Assembly: GCA_018713335.1 (NCBI GenBank)
Contig: DVOW01000037.1
Location: 30,893-94,892, forward strand
Origin: Candidatus Merdivicinus intestinigallinarum
Lineage (GTDB): Bacteria; Bacillota; Clostridia; Oscillospirales; Ruminococcaceae
DNA length: 64,000 nt
Direction: 5' to 3'
The notes below the pieces were generated by a model. It made no database searches. It worked only from the letters and a program-made list of their open reading frames with translations, and was not told the origin of the DNA. Position numbers and translations under genes: made by a program. How positions within the stretch are numbered: the first letter of the stretch is position 1; each line of letters opens with the position of its first letter. Shown in pieces: positions 43,842-53,100 of the stretch.

Positions 43842-44864
43842 TCAACTTAGCAGGTACACCGAAAAGGTGGTCCCCTGCCCTACTTTGGATTTTACGCTGA
43901 TATACCCTTTCTGCCGGGTGATGATGCCGTTTGCCAGGTACAGTCCCAGGCCCACGCCTTCTTCCGCCGCCGCTTCCTCCGCCCGGTAGAACCGCTGGAA
44001 CACGTCGTTATAGTGCTCCTCCGGGATGCCGATGCCCGTATCGGAAATGTCCACCCGGGTGTAAAACTGCCAGGGCCGCACGGAAACGGACACGCTGCCG
44101 CCTTCCGGCGTGTATTTGACGGCATTGTCCAGAATGTTCCCGATGGCCTCCGCCGTCCATTTGGGGTCGTGACGAACGGTGATTTGGGGATCGCATTCCG
44201 CCGAAAGGGCCACACCCTTTTTCTCCGCCTTGGCCCAGACTGTGCTCATGGCCCGGGCGATGGTGTCGTTTAACGGGGCCTCGGCTGGGTGCAGGGCAAA
44301 GGTGCCGGTTTCCAGCCGGGACATTTTGATGAGGGACTGCATGAGGAAATCCAGCTTGCGGATCTGCCCCTCCATGGTGTCCAGGAACACGGCCCGTTTT
44401 TCCCCGGTAAGCTGGGGATTCCGCAGGATGCCCGCGTAAAGCTGGATATTGGCGATGGGGGTTTTCACCTGATGGGAAATGTCGCTGACTAAGCCCTGGA
44501 GGGTTTCCTTGTCCCGCTGGCTTTGGAGCCGTCCCTCCCGCATGATGTCGTAATATTGCAGGAGCTTCCCCTGGACTTTTGCGGCGAGGGAGTCCTCGTA
44601 AGGGTTCAGGTTCTCCGGCTGGCGGCCGGAGATGGCGGCGTCCAGGGTTTCGCAGACGTCGTCGGCAAACCGGCCGATCTGCCGCCGCTGGAGGGCCGTC
44701 CAGAGTCCCGCCAGCACAAAAATGCCGCCGCATATCGCCAAAAGCCCATACCGGACCGACGCCCGGGGCACATATTCCCACAAAATCCAAAGCAGCGCCG
44801 CCAAAAGCCCGGCGGCCGCCAGGGCAAGCAGGGCGTAAAGCAGCGTTTCTCCATGCTTTTTCAA
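43842..44864 (-). CDS. Sensor histidine kinase
   Basis: 340 residues. Two membrane helices (about 8-30 and 38-58) with almost no extracellular loop, a short HAMP-like linker, phospho-acceptor H131 in SDISHQVKTP, N box ILDNAVKYTP, G1 DTGIGIPEE, F FQRFYR and G2 GVGLGLYLA. Kinases with such short loops often sense through a partner ABC transporter, as in BceS-type systems. Overlaps the regulator stop by 4 bases. Confidence 0.93.
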   Translation of the reverse strand: MKKHGETLLYALLALAAAGLLAALLWILWEYVPRASVRYGLLAICGGIFVLAGLWTALQRRQIGRFADDVCETLDAAISGRQPENLNPYEDSLAAKVQGKLLQYYDIMREGRLQSQRDKETLQGLVSDISHQVKTPIANIQLYAGILRNPQLTGEKRAVFLDTMEGQIRKLDFLMQSLIKMSRLETGTFALHPAEAPLNDTIARAMSTVWAKAEKKGVALSAECDPQITVRHDPKWTAEAIGNILDNAVKYTPEGGSVSVSVRPWQFYTRVDISDTGIGIPEEHYNDVFQRFYRAEEAAAEEGVGLGLYLANGIITRQKGYISVKSKVGQGTTFSVYLLS

Positions 44865-45547
44865 GGCCGTTCCCCCTTCCAGATGTATCCCATGCCCCGC
44901 ACTGTTTGGATGTAGGAATGGGCATCATCCTCGATTTTGGCCCGCAGCCGGTTCATGGTGACGGTCAGGGTGTGGTCGTCAATGAAGTTGCCGCCGCTGT
45001 CCCACAGGCGTTCCAGCAGGATCTGCCGGGTCAGGATCTTCCCGGCGTTTTCCGTCAGCGCCCGCAGCAGCTTATACTCGTTGGGGGTAATGGCCAGCTT
45101 TTCGCCGCCCCGGCAGGCGGTCATGGCGGTGAAATCCAAAGTCAGAAAGCCGTCGCTCCACTTTTGGCCGAAGGGCTCCGCTTTGGAAACGCGGCGCAGG
45201 GCCACCTCCATCCGCCGCCGCAGCACCGGCATGCTGAAGGGCTTGGTTACATAGTCCTCGGCCCCCAGGTCAAAGCCCGCCAGCACATCCTGCTCCAAGT
45301 CGTTGGCGGTGAGGAAGATCACCGGCAGCTCCGGGTGAGCTTCTTTGATTTCCCGGCACAGGTCAAAGCCGTTCCCGTCCGGCAGGTTCACATCCAGCAA
45401 AACCAGGTCGAACCCGTCCCCGGCCAAAAGCTGCCGGGCCTTTTGGCAGTTATAGGCGGCAACAGTCAGATAGCCGCCGGTATCCAGTTCAAAACAAAGC
45501 CCGGCGCTGAGGGCCAGGTCGTCTTCCACAACTAAAATCCGCTTCAT
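44861..45547 (-). CDS. OmpR/PhoB-family response regulator
   Basis: 228 residues. Receiver domain with acidic pocket VVEDD, phospho-acceptor D52 (LLDVNLPDG) and K in VTKPF; C-terminal winged helix with NEYKLLRAL and TVRGMGYIW. GAGGTG before the ATG; a TATACT-like -10 at 45566-45571. First gene of the run regulator-kinase-SRPBCC-ATPase-permease. Confidence 0.95.
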   Translation of the reverse strand: MKRILVVEDDLALSAGLCFELDTGGYLTVAAYNCQKARQLLAGDGFDLVLLDVNLPDGNGFDLCREIKEAHPELPVIFLTANDLEQDVLAGFDLGAEDYVTKPFSMPVLRRRMEVALRRVSKAEPFGQKWSDGFLTLDFTAMTACRGGEKLAITPNEYKLLRALTENAGKILTRQILLERLWDSGGNFIDDHTLTVTMNRLRAKIEDDAHSYIQTVRGMGYIWKGERP

Positions 45548-45645
45548 ACATACACCTCAGAATTTAGTATAGCAGATTTTCAGAATTTTTGAGGAATGGT
45601 TTTTGAATTGGTATATATTTCAAACATTTCATGGCGCCGTCCCGC

Positions 45646-45737
45646 AAAGCAAAAAGCTCCGCCCGGCTGAAGCGCTGAGCGGAGTGGGAAAAAGGTGAGG
45701 AGTTGCCTCCTTGGGATTGCTCCCATGGATTAGTATA
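45646..45737 (-). ncRNA. Candidate small structured RNA
   Basis: Reading the minus strand: an extended -10 box (TGATATACT, 45732-45740), then GGGA-GCAA-TCCC (45713-45724), AGGAG-GCAA-CTCCT (45698-45711), and a terminator stem CTCCGC / GCGGAG (45657-45684) followed by CTTTTT. Both short hairpins are closed by GCAA tetraloops. There is no open frame with a ribosome binding site. The terminator may also end the Spo0A-C-like gene upstream. Confidence 0.4.
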
Positions 45738-45788
45738 TCACAAATCAGGCGGAATGGATCGTCATATCAGGTCAAAATCTGTCCAATT

Positions 45789-46172
45789 TTATCGTTTTAA
45801 CCGTTCCAAAGTAAATTCAAAATACGGCCGCCGGAATTTCACATAATAAGCCAGGTAAAGGATGATTTCCTGGGGATAGGGCCGGGTGATGGGGGCTGTT
45901 CCGATGATCCGAAGCATTTGCTTCTTGTTTTGTTCCAAAGCGTCGCACACCTTGTTTGCGGCTCTGGAAGCCGCTTTCCGCAGGGTGCCGGCCTTTTTGC
46001 CGGATTCCTGTTCCATTGGGCGGAATATAGTTTGTTCCGCGTTCCATTCGACTGGAAGGTCCCCGTCTTCCGTAATCAGCATGGCCGCCCGTTCCACTAC
46101 CGCTGCCAGCACTGCTTCAGCTCCCTTCCCCGGCCCAACAATGGAACAAATCAGCGCTTTTGCTTCTGTCAT
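45789..46172 (-). CDS. Stand-alone Spo0A C-terminal-like DNA-binding protein
   Basis: 127 residues. By eye it lines up along its length with the Spo0A effector domain: G-x-x-KG near residues 13-17, an A-rich helix, then GTLRKAASRAANKVCDAL for the recognition region and RPYPQEIILYLAYYV in place of the KPTNSEFI-type C-terminus. No receiver domain precedes it, so it would not be controlled by phosphorylation. GGGGAAA before the ATG is a weak ribosome binding site. An array of 10-bp repeats resembling 0A boxes lies 49-118 bases upstream. Family call is inference and not proven. Confidence 0.6.
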   Translation of the reverse strand: MTEAKALICSIVGPGKGAEAVLAAVVERAAMLITEDGDLPVEWNAEQTIFRPMEQESGKKAGTLRKAASRAANKVCDALEQNKKQMLRIIGTAPITRPYPQEIILYLAYYVKFRRPYFEFTLERLKR

Positions 46173-46220
46173 ATCGATTTCCCCTTTTCTTTTCTGCTAT
46201 AAATTTAACTTTAGCAGAAA

Positions 46221-46290
46221 TGGAAATATTTGGAAAAAATTCGACAAAATTGGACGTAATTGGACATAATCGGATAAAACAGGATAGCAG
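46221..46290. promoter_or_regulatory. Array of six to seven 10-bp direct repeats (0A-box-like) before the Spo0A-C-like gene
   Basis: + strand units in register: TGGAAATATT, TGGAAAAAAT, TCGACAAAAT, TGGACGTAAT, TGGACATAAT, CGGATAAAAC, then AGGATAGCAG. On the minus strand the third unit reads TTTTGTCGAA, a match to the Spo0A box TGTCGAA; the others read TGTCCAA, CGTCCAA or TTTCCAA at the same 10-base step. Confidence 0.65.
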
Positions 46291-46362
46291 CCTTCTCCTT
46301 CCGCTGTAACGCAGATAACCGAATCTTTATAGCCGGGCAGGATTTTGACGCCCTATATGAAC

Positions 46363-46401
46363 AAAACCTCCCGCCCCGGTGCGCCAACACCGAGGCGGGA
46401 G
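46363..46401 (-). terminator. Terminator of the yebC gene
   Basis: Minus-strand CTCCCGCCTCGGTG / CACCGGGGCGGGAG, 6-base loop, then GTTTTGTTC. Confidence 0.85.
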
Positions 46402-46428
46402 AACAGTTCAGAAAACTTACTCGGGGGA

Positions 46429-47175
46429 TCAGCCCTCATAGTCCCCTTCATTTTCCCAGTTATGCCAGACATTCTGAACATCGTCGTTGTCCTCCAGCTT
46501 TTCCAGCAGGAGGGACATTTTTTTCATGGAATCCTCGTCCGTCAGGGACACATAGGTGTTGGGAACCTGCTGGACCTCGGCAGTCTCGAAGGTGTAGCCC
46601 TTGCCTTCCAGCGCGGACAGCACGTTGGAGAAATCGGAGGGCGCGCAGGTAATCTCCACCATGTCCTCTTCCATGGAGAAGTCCTCAGCGCCGGCATCCA
46701 TAACGTCTTCCATGATCTTGTCCTCGTCGTATTCGCCGTCCTCGTTGTTGATGACGAACACGCCCTTTTCCTGGAAGCCGAAGGAAACGCAGCCGGTGGT
46801 GCCCAGGTTGCCGCCGAATTTGTCGAACACATGGCGCACGTCGCCGGCGGTGCGGTTCCGGTTGTCGGTGAGGCATTCCACAATGACAGCCACGCCGTTG
46901 GGGCCGTATCCCTCGTAAACGATGTTCTCGTAGTTGTTCTTGTCCCCGTCGCCCATGGCCTTTTTGATGATGCGGTCGATGTTGTCGTTGGGGACGTTGT
47001 TGGCCTTGGCTTTGGCGATCAAATCACGGAGCTTGCCGTTGACGTTGGGGTCGCCGCCGCCGCTTTTTACCGCAACAGCGATCTCACGGCCGATTTTAGT
47101 AAAAATCTTGGCTTTCGCGCCGTCGGTTTTTTCTTTTTTCCGCTTAATATTGTTCCATTTGGAATGTCCAGACAT
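46429..47175 (-). CDS. YebC/TACO1 family protein
   Basis: 248 residues. Starts MSGHSKWNNIKRKKEKTDGAK, the family signature; the ATG at 47175 is fixed by it and by AAAGGA 8 bases upstream. GKLRDLIAKAKANNVPNDNIDR and NNRTAGDVRH-like stretches are conserved. Family members act as transcription or translation factors (recent work points to easing ribosome stalls at proline runs). Monocistronic. Confidence 0.95.
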   Translation of the reverse strand: MSGHSKWNNIKRKKEKTDGAKAKIFTKIGREIAVAVKSGGGDPNVNGKLRDLIAKAKANNVPNDNIDRIIKKAMGDGDKNNYENIVYEGYGPNGVAVIVECLTDNRNRTAGDVRHVFDKFGGNLGTTGCVSFGFQEKGVFVINNEDGEYDEDKIMEDVMDAGAEDFSMEEDMVEITCAPSDFSNVLSALEGKGYTFETAEVQQVPNTYVSLTDEDSMKKMSLLLEKLEDNDDVQNVWHNWENEGDYEG

Positions 47176-47254
47176 GGAAACCATCCTTTCTGAAAAAATG
47201 ATGTATAAATCCCTCCCCGCCGCGCAAACTATTGGCACAAGGGAGGTGAAACAA

Positions 47255-47416
47255 ATGAAAAAGAATAATCAGAGCATGAATTCCGTGGAAAACAATCAGT
47301 CTTCCAACTGCCGCACCGCCAATTCCCAGAACTCTCAGAAAAAACAGAGCGTCCAGAACGCCCAGAATTCCCATCTGAGCTCCGCAGAGCATCAGAACAC
47401 GGAAAATTGCAGATAA
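47255..47416 (+). CDS. Small Asn/Gln/Ser-rich protein (53 aa)
   Basis: 53 residues; about half are Asn, Gln or Ser, with two Cys. GGGAGGTG lies 7 bases before the ATG and a strong terminator follows 9 bases after the stop, so the gene is credible despite low complexity. No membrane segment. Small Asn/Gln-rich proteins occur in spore-forming Firmicutes, but no family is recognised. Confidence 0.68.
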   Translation: MKKNNQSMNSVENNQSSNCRTANSQNSQKKQSVQNAQNSHLSSAEHQNTENCR

Positions 47417-47425
47417 CACCAAGGA

Positions 47426-47452
47426 CCGGAGCTTCGGCTCCGGCTTTTTTGT
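47426..47452 (+). terminator. Terminator of the small Asn/Gln/Ser-rich gene
   Basis: CCGGAGC / GCTCCGG with a TTCG tetraloop, then CTTTTTTG. Confidence 0.9.
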
Positions 47453-47461
47453 GTCCGGAGC

Positions 47462-48325
47462 TCAACGCTCCTCCGGGGGCCGGAACCCCTCGCCCATGAC
47501 CTCCGCCGAATCCGTGACGATCAGAAAGGCCCGGGGGTCGATGCCGTACACCAAGCGCTTCACCTGGTAATACTCGCTGCGGCGGACAGCGCACAAAAGG
47601 ACCTTCCGTTCCTCGCCGGTGTAGCCCCCCTCCCCTTTCAGGAAGGTGGTGCCCCGTTCCAGCACATCCATGATCTGGGCGGAGATTTCCGGGGTTTTGT
47701 CGGAAAAGACATAAACCAGCTTGCCCCGGTCGCCGCTGTACAGGACCATGTCCATGATCTGGGTGCAGACGAAAATGGTAATGATGGCGTAAAGGCCGGA
47801 TTCCAGGCTCCGGAAGACAAAGATGGAGGCAAGGATGATGACGGCGTCAGTGGCAAAGGTCACCTTGCCCAGCTGGAAATGGGGCCATTTCTGGTGGATC
47901 ATCTTGTTTAGGATGTCCGTGCCGCCGGTGGAGCCGGAGCGCATGAACACCAAGCCGATGCCGATGCCCCACAGCACCCCGCCGAACAGGCAGGACAGCA
48001 AGGCATCCCCTTTATAAACGGGCAGCCCGGAGAGGATATAGTCGTAAAAGACTGTAAAGCTGCCCACGGAAACCAGGGTTTTCCACAGGAAATCCTTCCC
48101 CACGAACCGGAACCCGATGAGCAGCAAGGGCACGTTCAAAACGGCGCTCAGCATACCCACCGGCAGGCTGGTGAGGAAGTTGATAATCAGCGCGATGCCG
48201 CTGACCCCGCCGGGGGCCATATTCTGCGGCTCAATGAAGAAGTATAAGCCCGCCGTATAAATGAATGTCCCGATCAAAATAACAAGAACGTCCAGAATCT
48301 CATCCCATACGCGGCTGCGCTTCAT
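47462..48325 (-). CDS. YitT family membrane protein
   Basis: 287 residues. Five to six membrane helices in the first 180 residues, then the cytoplasmic DUF2179 domain (TPEISAQIMDVLERGTTFLKGEGGYTG and VDPRAFLIVTDSAEVMGEGF-like end). AGGAGG lies before the ATG at 48325. Members are thought to be transporters or membrane regulators of unknown substrate. 8 bases after mrnC. Confidence 0.92.
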   Translation of the reverse strand: MKRSRVWDEILDVLVILIGTFIYTAGLYFFIEPQNMAPGGVSGIALIINFLTSLPVGMLSAVLNVPLLLIGFRFVGKDFLWKTLVSVGSFTVFYDYILSGLPVYKGDALLSCLFGGVLWGIGIGLVFMRSGSTGGTDILNKMIHQKWPHFQLGKVTFATDAVIILASIFVFRSLESGLYAIITIFVCTQIMDMVLYSGDRGKLVYVFSDKTPEISAQIMDVLERGTTFLKGEGGYTGEERKVLLCAVRRSEYYQVKRLVYGIDPRAFLIVTDSAEVMGEGFRPPEER

Positions 48326-48333
48326 ATATCCTC

Positions 48334-48720
48334 CTATTCTTTTGGGGGATCCCCCCAAATCACCTGAAACAATTCCCTGGCCCGGTCCGTTTCCCCGCAC
48401 AGGTGCAGGTAGCCGAACAGGGCCTCCAGCCCGGTGGCCCGGCGGTAATCCGCCGCATCCGCGTTTTTGGGCGGACGGCTGTGGGCGTTGCGGCCCCGGC
48501 GGTAAACGCTTTCCTCATCCGGGGTCAGCAGCCCGGCAATTTCCTCCACCGCCTTGGACTGGGCCCGGGCGCAGACATACTCCACGGCTTTCCGGTGGAG
48601 CTGCTGGGCCGGGGCGTTGCCCTGCAAGAGTATTTTTTCCCGGACATACAGCCCAAATACAGCGTCCCCCAAAAAAGCCAGGGCCAGGGGGCTCATCTGC
48701 CTGGCGGCCGCTTTTTCCAT
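48334..48720 (-). CDS. mrnC: Mini-ribonuclease 3
   Basis: 128 residues. RNase III catalytic domain without the dsRNA-binding domain: LAFLGDAVFGLYVRE, RKAVEYVCARAQSK and VYRRGRNAHSRPPKNAD. In Bacillus it trims 23S rRNA ends. The ATG at 48720 has AAGGAG 7 bases upstream; a GTG two codons earlier overlaps that site. The ribosome binding site overlaps the obg stop. Confidence 0.93.
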   Translation of the reverse strand: MEKAAARQMSPLALAFLGDAVFGLYVREKILLQGNAPAQQLHRKAVEYVCARAQSKAVEEIAGLLTPDEESVYRRGRNAHSRPPKNADAADYRRATGLEALFGYLHLCGETDRARELFQVIWGDPPKE

Positions 48721-48731
48721 AGCCACACTCC

Positions 48732-50066
<1,335 letters not shown>

Positions 50067-50104
50067 TTAAAAAACCCCAAGCGTACTGCTCGGGGTTTTT
50101 CCGC

Positions 50105-50386
50105 TTATTGAGCAGCGTAAACGCTGACTTTTTTGCGGTCGCGGCCAAGACGCTCGAATTTTACCACGCCGTCGATGAGGGCGAACAGGGTATCGTCGCT
50201 GCCCTTGCCCACGTTCTCGCCGGGATGGATATGGGTCCCGCGCTGCCGGACCAGGATGTTGCCGGCCAGAACTTTCTGACCGTCGGCGCGTTTGGCGCCC
50301 AGGCGTTTGGATTCGGAATCACGGCCGTTCTTGGTAGAACCTACACCTTTTTTATGAGCAAAAAACTGAATGCTGAGCTTTAACAT
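50105..50386 (-). CDS. rpmA: 50S ribosomal protein L27 with cleavable N-terminus
   Basis: 93 residues. Begins [14 protein letters not shown], the Firmicutes extension cut by Prp between FF and A to expose the AHKKG end that reaches the peptidyl transferase centre. GGAGGTG upstream. A hairpin (CCCCGAGCAG-type) overlaps its 3' flank at about 50070-50100 before obg. Confidence 0.96.
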   Translation of the reverse strand: MLKLSIQFFAHKKGVGSTKNGRDSESKRLGAKRADGQKVLAGNILVRQRGTHIHPGENVGKGSDDTLFALIDGVVKFERLGRDRKKVSVYAAQ

Positions 50387-50389
50387 CTC

Positions 50390-50704
50390 TTACACCTCCA
50401 AGTATCGGATTTGAATGAATGAGGGATACTGCTCCTCCAAAACCTCCAGCTGGAGCTGAAACGCCTGTAAAAAGTGTTCCGTCTCCTCACTGGGGTCCTT
50501 GGCTTGCAGTGTGACTGCGTTTTCCGCGACGGTGACATCCGCCGGAAAATGCAGGATCTCGGTTATCCCGTTGGCAGTCAGCTGGACCGCGGAGGTCACA
50601 GCGGCGCAGACGATGTCCTTCCCGCTGTCCTCATAGCCGGCATGTCCCGAAACGGAAAACCCGGCCGTCCGGCCATCCTGCCGCAGAATCTTAACCTTTA
50701 TCAT
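50390..50704 (-). CDS. prp: Ribosomal-processing cysteine protease Prp
   Basis: 104 residues. Catalytic His in SGHAGY and Cys in DIVCAAVTSA. Cleaves the L27 extension encoded by the next gene. Its ATG overlaps the end of rplU with 3 bases between, typical of the rplU-prp-rpmA order. Confidence 0.95.
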   Translation of the reverse strand: MIKVKILRQDGRTAGFSVSGHAGYEDSGKDIVCAAVTSAVQLTANGITEILHFPADVTVAENAVTLQAKDPSEETEHFLQAFQLQLEVLEEQYPSFIQIRYLEV

Positions 50705-50707
50705 CGC

Positions 50708-51019
50708 TTACGCGTTGATGGCGTCGATTCTCACCTGGGAGTAAAGCTGTCTGTGACCCATTTTCCGCTGAGAGCCTTTTTTGGGACGATAGGTCCAAAC
50801 GGTGATCTTCTTGCCTTTGCCGGTTTTCAGCAAAGTAGCGGAAACGCTCGCGCCATCCACATAGGGAGCGCCGATCTTGGTCCCGTTCTCGTCAGCGACC
50901 AGGGAAACCTTGTCAAAGGTCACGTTGGACTGGGCTTCTCCCTCGATCTTTTCGATGAAGATAACATCGCCAGCCTGTACGCGGTACTGTTTCCCGCCAG
51001 TTTCGATAATAGCAAACAT
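50708..51019 (-). CDS. rplU: 50S ribosomal protein L21
   Basis: 103 residues. FAIIETGGKQYRV at the N-terminus and KKGSQRKMGHRQ near the C-terminus. The ATG at 51019 has AGGTG upstream; the extra three residues of the longer frame are not conserved. First gene of the ribosomal operon. Confidence 0.96.
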   Translation of the reverse strand: MFAIIETGGKQYRVQAGDVIFIEKIEGEAQSNVTFDKVSLVADENGTKIGAPYVDGASVSATLLKTGKGKKITVWTYRPKKGSQRKMGHRQLYSQVRIDAINA

Positions 51020-51097
51020 TGCAGGCACCTGCCTTTTCCATAAACTCGCTGCTCACTGGGCGTGGGCGCACCAACTTAAAGCCCAGGACATGCGGCT
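51020..51097 (-). promoter_or_regulatory. Putative L21 leader RNA
   Basis: The 75-base leader between the promoter and rplU folds with CTGGGC pairing with GCCCAG around a GTTGGTGCGCCC inner part, and ends in GGCAGGTGCCTGC overlapping the ribosome binding site. L21 leaders with autoregulation are known in Firmicutes; match here is by position and shape only. Confidence 0.45.
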
Positions 51098-51102
51098 TAA
51101 TC

Positions 51103-51131
51103 AGTATACCATATTCCCAAATGCCTGTCAA
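51103..51131 (-). promoter_or_regulatory. Promoter of the rplU operon
   Basis: Minus-strand TTGACA (51126-51131), 17-base spacer, TATACT (51103-51108). Confidence 0.88.
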
Positions 51132-51159
51132 CAGTTTTTGCCAAATTTCCGAAAAAAAT

Positions 51160-51612
51160 TCATCCGTCCCGTTCTTCCAGATGCTTTTCCAGCAGCTCCG
51201 CCATTTTGGCGATGAAGTCCCCGCACTGGCGGCTGTGGTAATACTGGGCGGTGCGCTCCGAGGGGGCTGGGTCGTCCTTCCCGGGGGGCAGGCCCAAGAG
51301 GTCCCGGCAGATGTAGGAGCCGCACTGGCCGGAAAAGGCGCAGGCCAGCTCCTGGACTTCCGTGTAGAGGGCGGTTTTTTTGGCCTGGTCCAGGGGGTCC
51401 GCGGAACCGTGGAGCATCCCCAGCACCATGGCCATGCCGGAGACCGCCCCGCAGATTTCCCGCAGGCGGCTGACACCTCCGCCAAGCCCCGCAGAAAGCA
51501 GGGCGGCGGTGTCTTTCGTCAGCCCCATTTCCGGGGCAAAGGCCAGCACAATGGACTGGCAGCAGTTGTAGCCCTCCTCAAAGTTCCGGCGGGCAATCGC
51601 AGCTTTGTCCAT
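51160..51612 (-). CDS. C_GCAxxG_C_C family redox protein
   Basis: 150 residues. Cysteines in GYNCCQSI, ICGAVSGM (the C-GCAxxG core, here C-G-A), QCGSYICRDLLG and a late RQCGDF fit this family of likely iron-sulfur or heme redox proteins. It starts 10 bases after the Mrp ATPase gene (AAGGAG before the ATG). Pairing with an Mrp-type Fe-S carrier supports a cluster-containing protein. Confidence 0.85.
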   Translation of the reverse strand: MDKAAIARRNFEEGYNCCQSIVLAFAPEMGLTKDTAALLSAGLGGGVSRLREICGAVSGMAMVLGMLHGSADPLDQAKKTALYTEVQELACAFSGQCGSYICRDLLGLPPGKDDPAPSERTAQYYHSRQCGDFIAKMAELLEKHLEERDG

Positions 51613-51622
51613 AAGCGGCTCC

Positions 51623-52453
51623 TTATTTTAACAGGGCTTCCACCGCGTCGGCGGCGGCTTCCAGCCAATCGCCCTCAAACAGCTCCATAGCGCCCTTATC
51701 GCAGCTCTTGGCCAGCTTGGGATCAATGGGCAGGCGGCCCAAAACCTTCAGGCCGTTTTTGCCGGCTTCCTCTTCCACATGACTTTCGCCGTAAATCTGG
51801 AAGGCCTTGCCGCAGTCGGGGCAGACCACATAGCTCATGTTTTCCACAATGCCCAGAATGGGGATGTTCATAGCCTGGGCCATTTTTACCGCTTTGGTGA
51901 CGATCATGGACACCAGTTCCTGGGGGGAGGTGACCACGATGATGCCGTCAACAGGCAGGGACTGGAACACAGTCAGGGGCACGTCGCCGGTTCCGGGAGG
52001 CATGTCCACAAACATAAAGTCCACGTCGTTCCAGATAACGTCGGTCCAGAACTGCTTGACGGTGCCTGCGATGATGGGTCCGCGCCAAACGACGGGGGTG
52101 GTGTCGTCCTCCAGCAGGAGGTTCACGGACATGACCTCGATGCCGGTTTTGGTTTTGACAGGGTAAATGCCGGAGTCGTCGCCCATGGCCCGTTCCTTCA
52201 GGCCGAAGATCCGGGGGATGGAGGGGCCGGTGACATCGGCGTCCAGGATGGCGGACTGATAGCCCCGGCGCTGCATCAGGACGGACATCATGGAGGTCAC
52301 CAGGCTTTTGCCTACGCCGCCTTTGCCGCTGACGACGCCGATAACTTTTTTAATGCTGCTCAGTTCATGGGGTTTTTCGATGAAATCCGCGGGGTTCTGC
52401 CGGGAAGGGCAGTTCTCGCCGCAGGTTTCACAGTTGTGGCTGCACTCGCTCAT
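51623..52453 (-). CDS. Mrp/NBP35 family P-loop ATPase (Fe-S carrier)
   Basis: 276 residues. N-terminal cysteines CSHNCETCGENC, deviant Walker A GKGGVGKS, DADVTGPSIPR, MPPGTGD and the C-x-x-C pair in YVVCPDCG. Likely carries iron-sulfur clusters to apoproteins. Start ATG at 52453 after GAGGAAG; the longer frame begins inside the leader. Confidence 0.93.
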   Translation of the reverse strand: MSECSHNCETCGENCPSRQNPADFIEKPHELSSIKKVIGVVSGKGGVGKSLVTSMMSVLMQRRGYQSAILDADVTGPSIPRIFGLKERAMGDDSGIYPVKTKTGIEVMSVNLLLEDDTTPVVWRGPIIAGTVKQFWTDVIWNDVDFMFVDMPPGTGDVPLTVFQSLPVDGIIVVTSPQELVSMIVTKAVKMAQAMNIPILGIVENMSYVVCPDCGKAFQIYGESHVEEEAGKNGLKVLGRLPIDPKLAKSCDKGAMELFEGDWLEAAADAVEALLK

Positions 52454-52512
52454 GAAAACGCTTCCTCTCTGTATCTCTGATAGTTGGGCGGATGACCGCC
52501 TCATAAGTTCTT

Positions 52513-52541
52513 ATTATACCACGCCAGTATCAAAAAGTCAA
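52513..52541 (-). promoter_or_regulatory. Promoter of the Mrp operon
   Basis: Minus-strand TTGACT (52536-52541), 17-base spacer, TATAAT (52513-52518). The leader holds GGCGG-TCAT-CCGCC. Family A palindromes start directly upstream of the -35. Confidence 0.85.
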
Positions 52542-53100
52542 ACCGCCCGGAGGCCGGGCGGCCAAGTCGACGCGGCAGGCTGCCCCGCGCCGGGCTTCGG
52601 TTGGCGCGAACAAGTCGCGCCCCTGTAAAGGGTCCCCCGCTTTTTGTGCACCCCGGAGGCCGGGCGGCCAAAGTCAGCAAGCTTGCTTGATGACGCGGCG
52701 CGGGCCCGGAATCCGGGCCGATAATTCGACGCGGCGTTTCAGTTTCTATCCAACCGCTAGACGGCTCGATAAACTCGCCGTAGGGGTAGGTTTCATTTTC
52801 TATCGTTTCCGTACAATGGAACAGAAAACGTATTGTAGGGGCCGTCGCGAATTTATTCGCGACAGTCGCCCGGCCCGCGTAAAAGGCCGAAACGTTCCGG
52901 AAAAATCGTGGGGCGGCGATTCGCCTCCCGCGGATTAAACGGGACGCCCCAGAAAACCGGCGGGACGGGAAACCCGTCCCCTACAATCCTATTATCGTTT
53001 GATTGTACAAAAACCGCGGGGAACCTGCACCGAAAACGGCGGTCCATCCCGCCGTTCACGAATCCAACGCGGGGCAGGACGATTGCGGCGGATCGATAGC
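52542..53100. repeat. Mosaic palindrome cluster (family A)
   Basis: GCCCGGAGGCCGGGC twice; TCAAGCAAGCTTGC-type unit; GGCCCGGAATCCGGGCC; AATTCGACGCGGCG with TTTCTATCCAACCGC; GTCGCGAATTTATTCGCGAC framed by TAGGGGCC; GGGACGGGAAACCCGTCCC then CTACAA; AACGGCGGTCCATCCCGCCG. The left end of the last unit and the next 30 bases belong to the 3' end of the gene ending at 53056. Confidence 0.82.

Noticed and set aside
46934..47254. Longer + strand frame running into the small Asn/Gln/Ser-rich gene
   Set aside because: It lies opposite yebC; the internal ATG at 47255 has the ribosome binding site.
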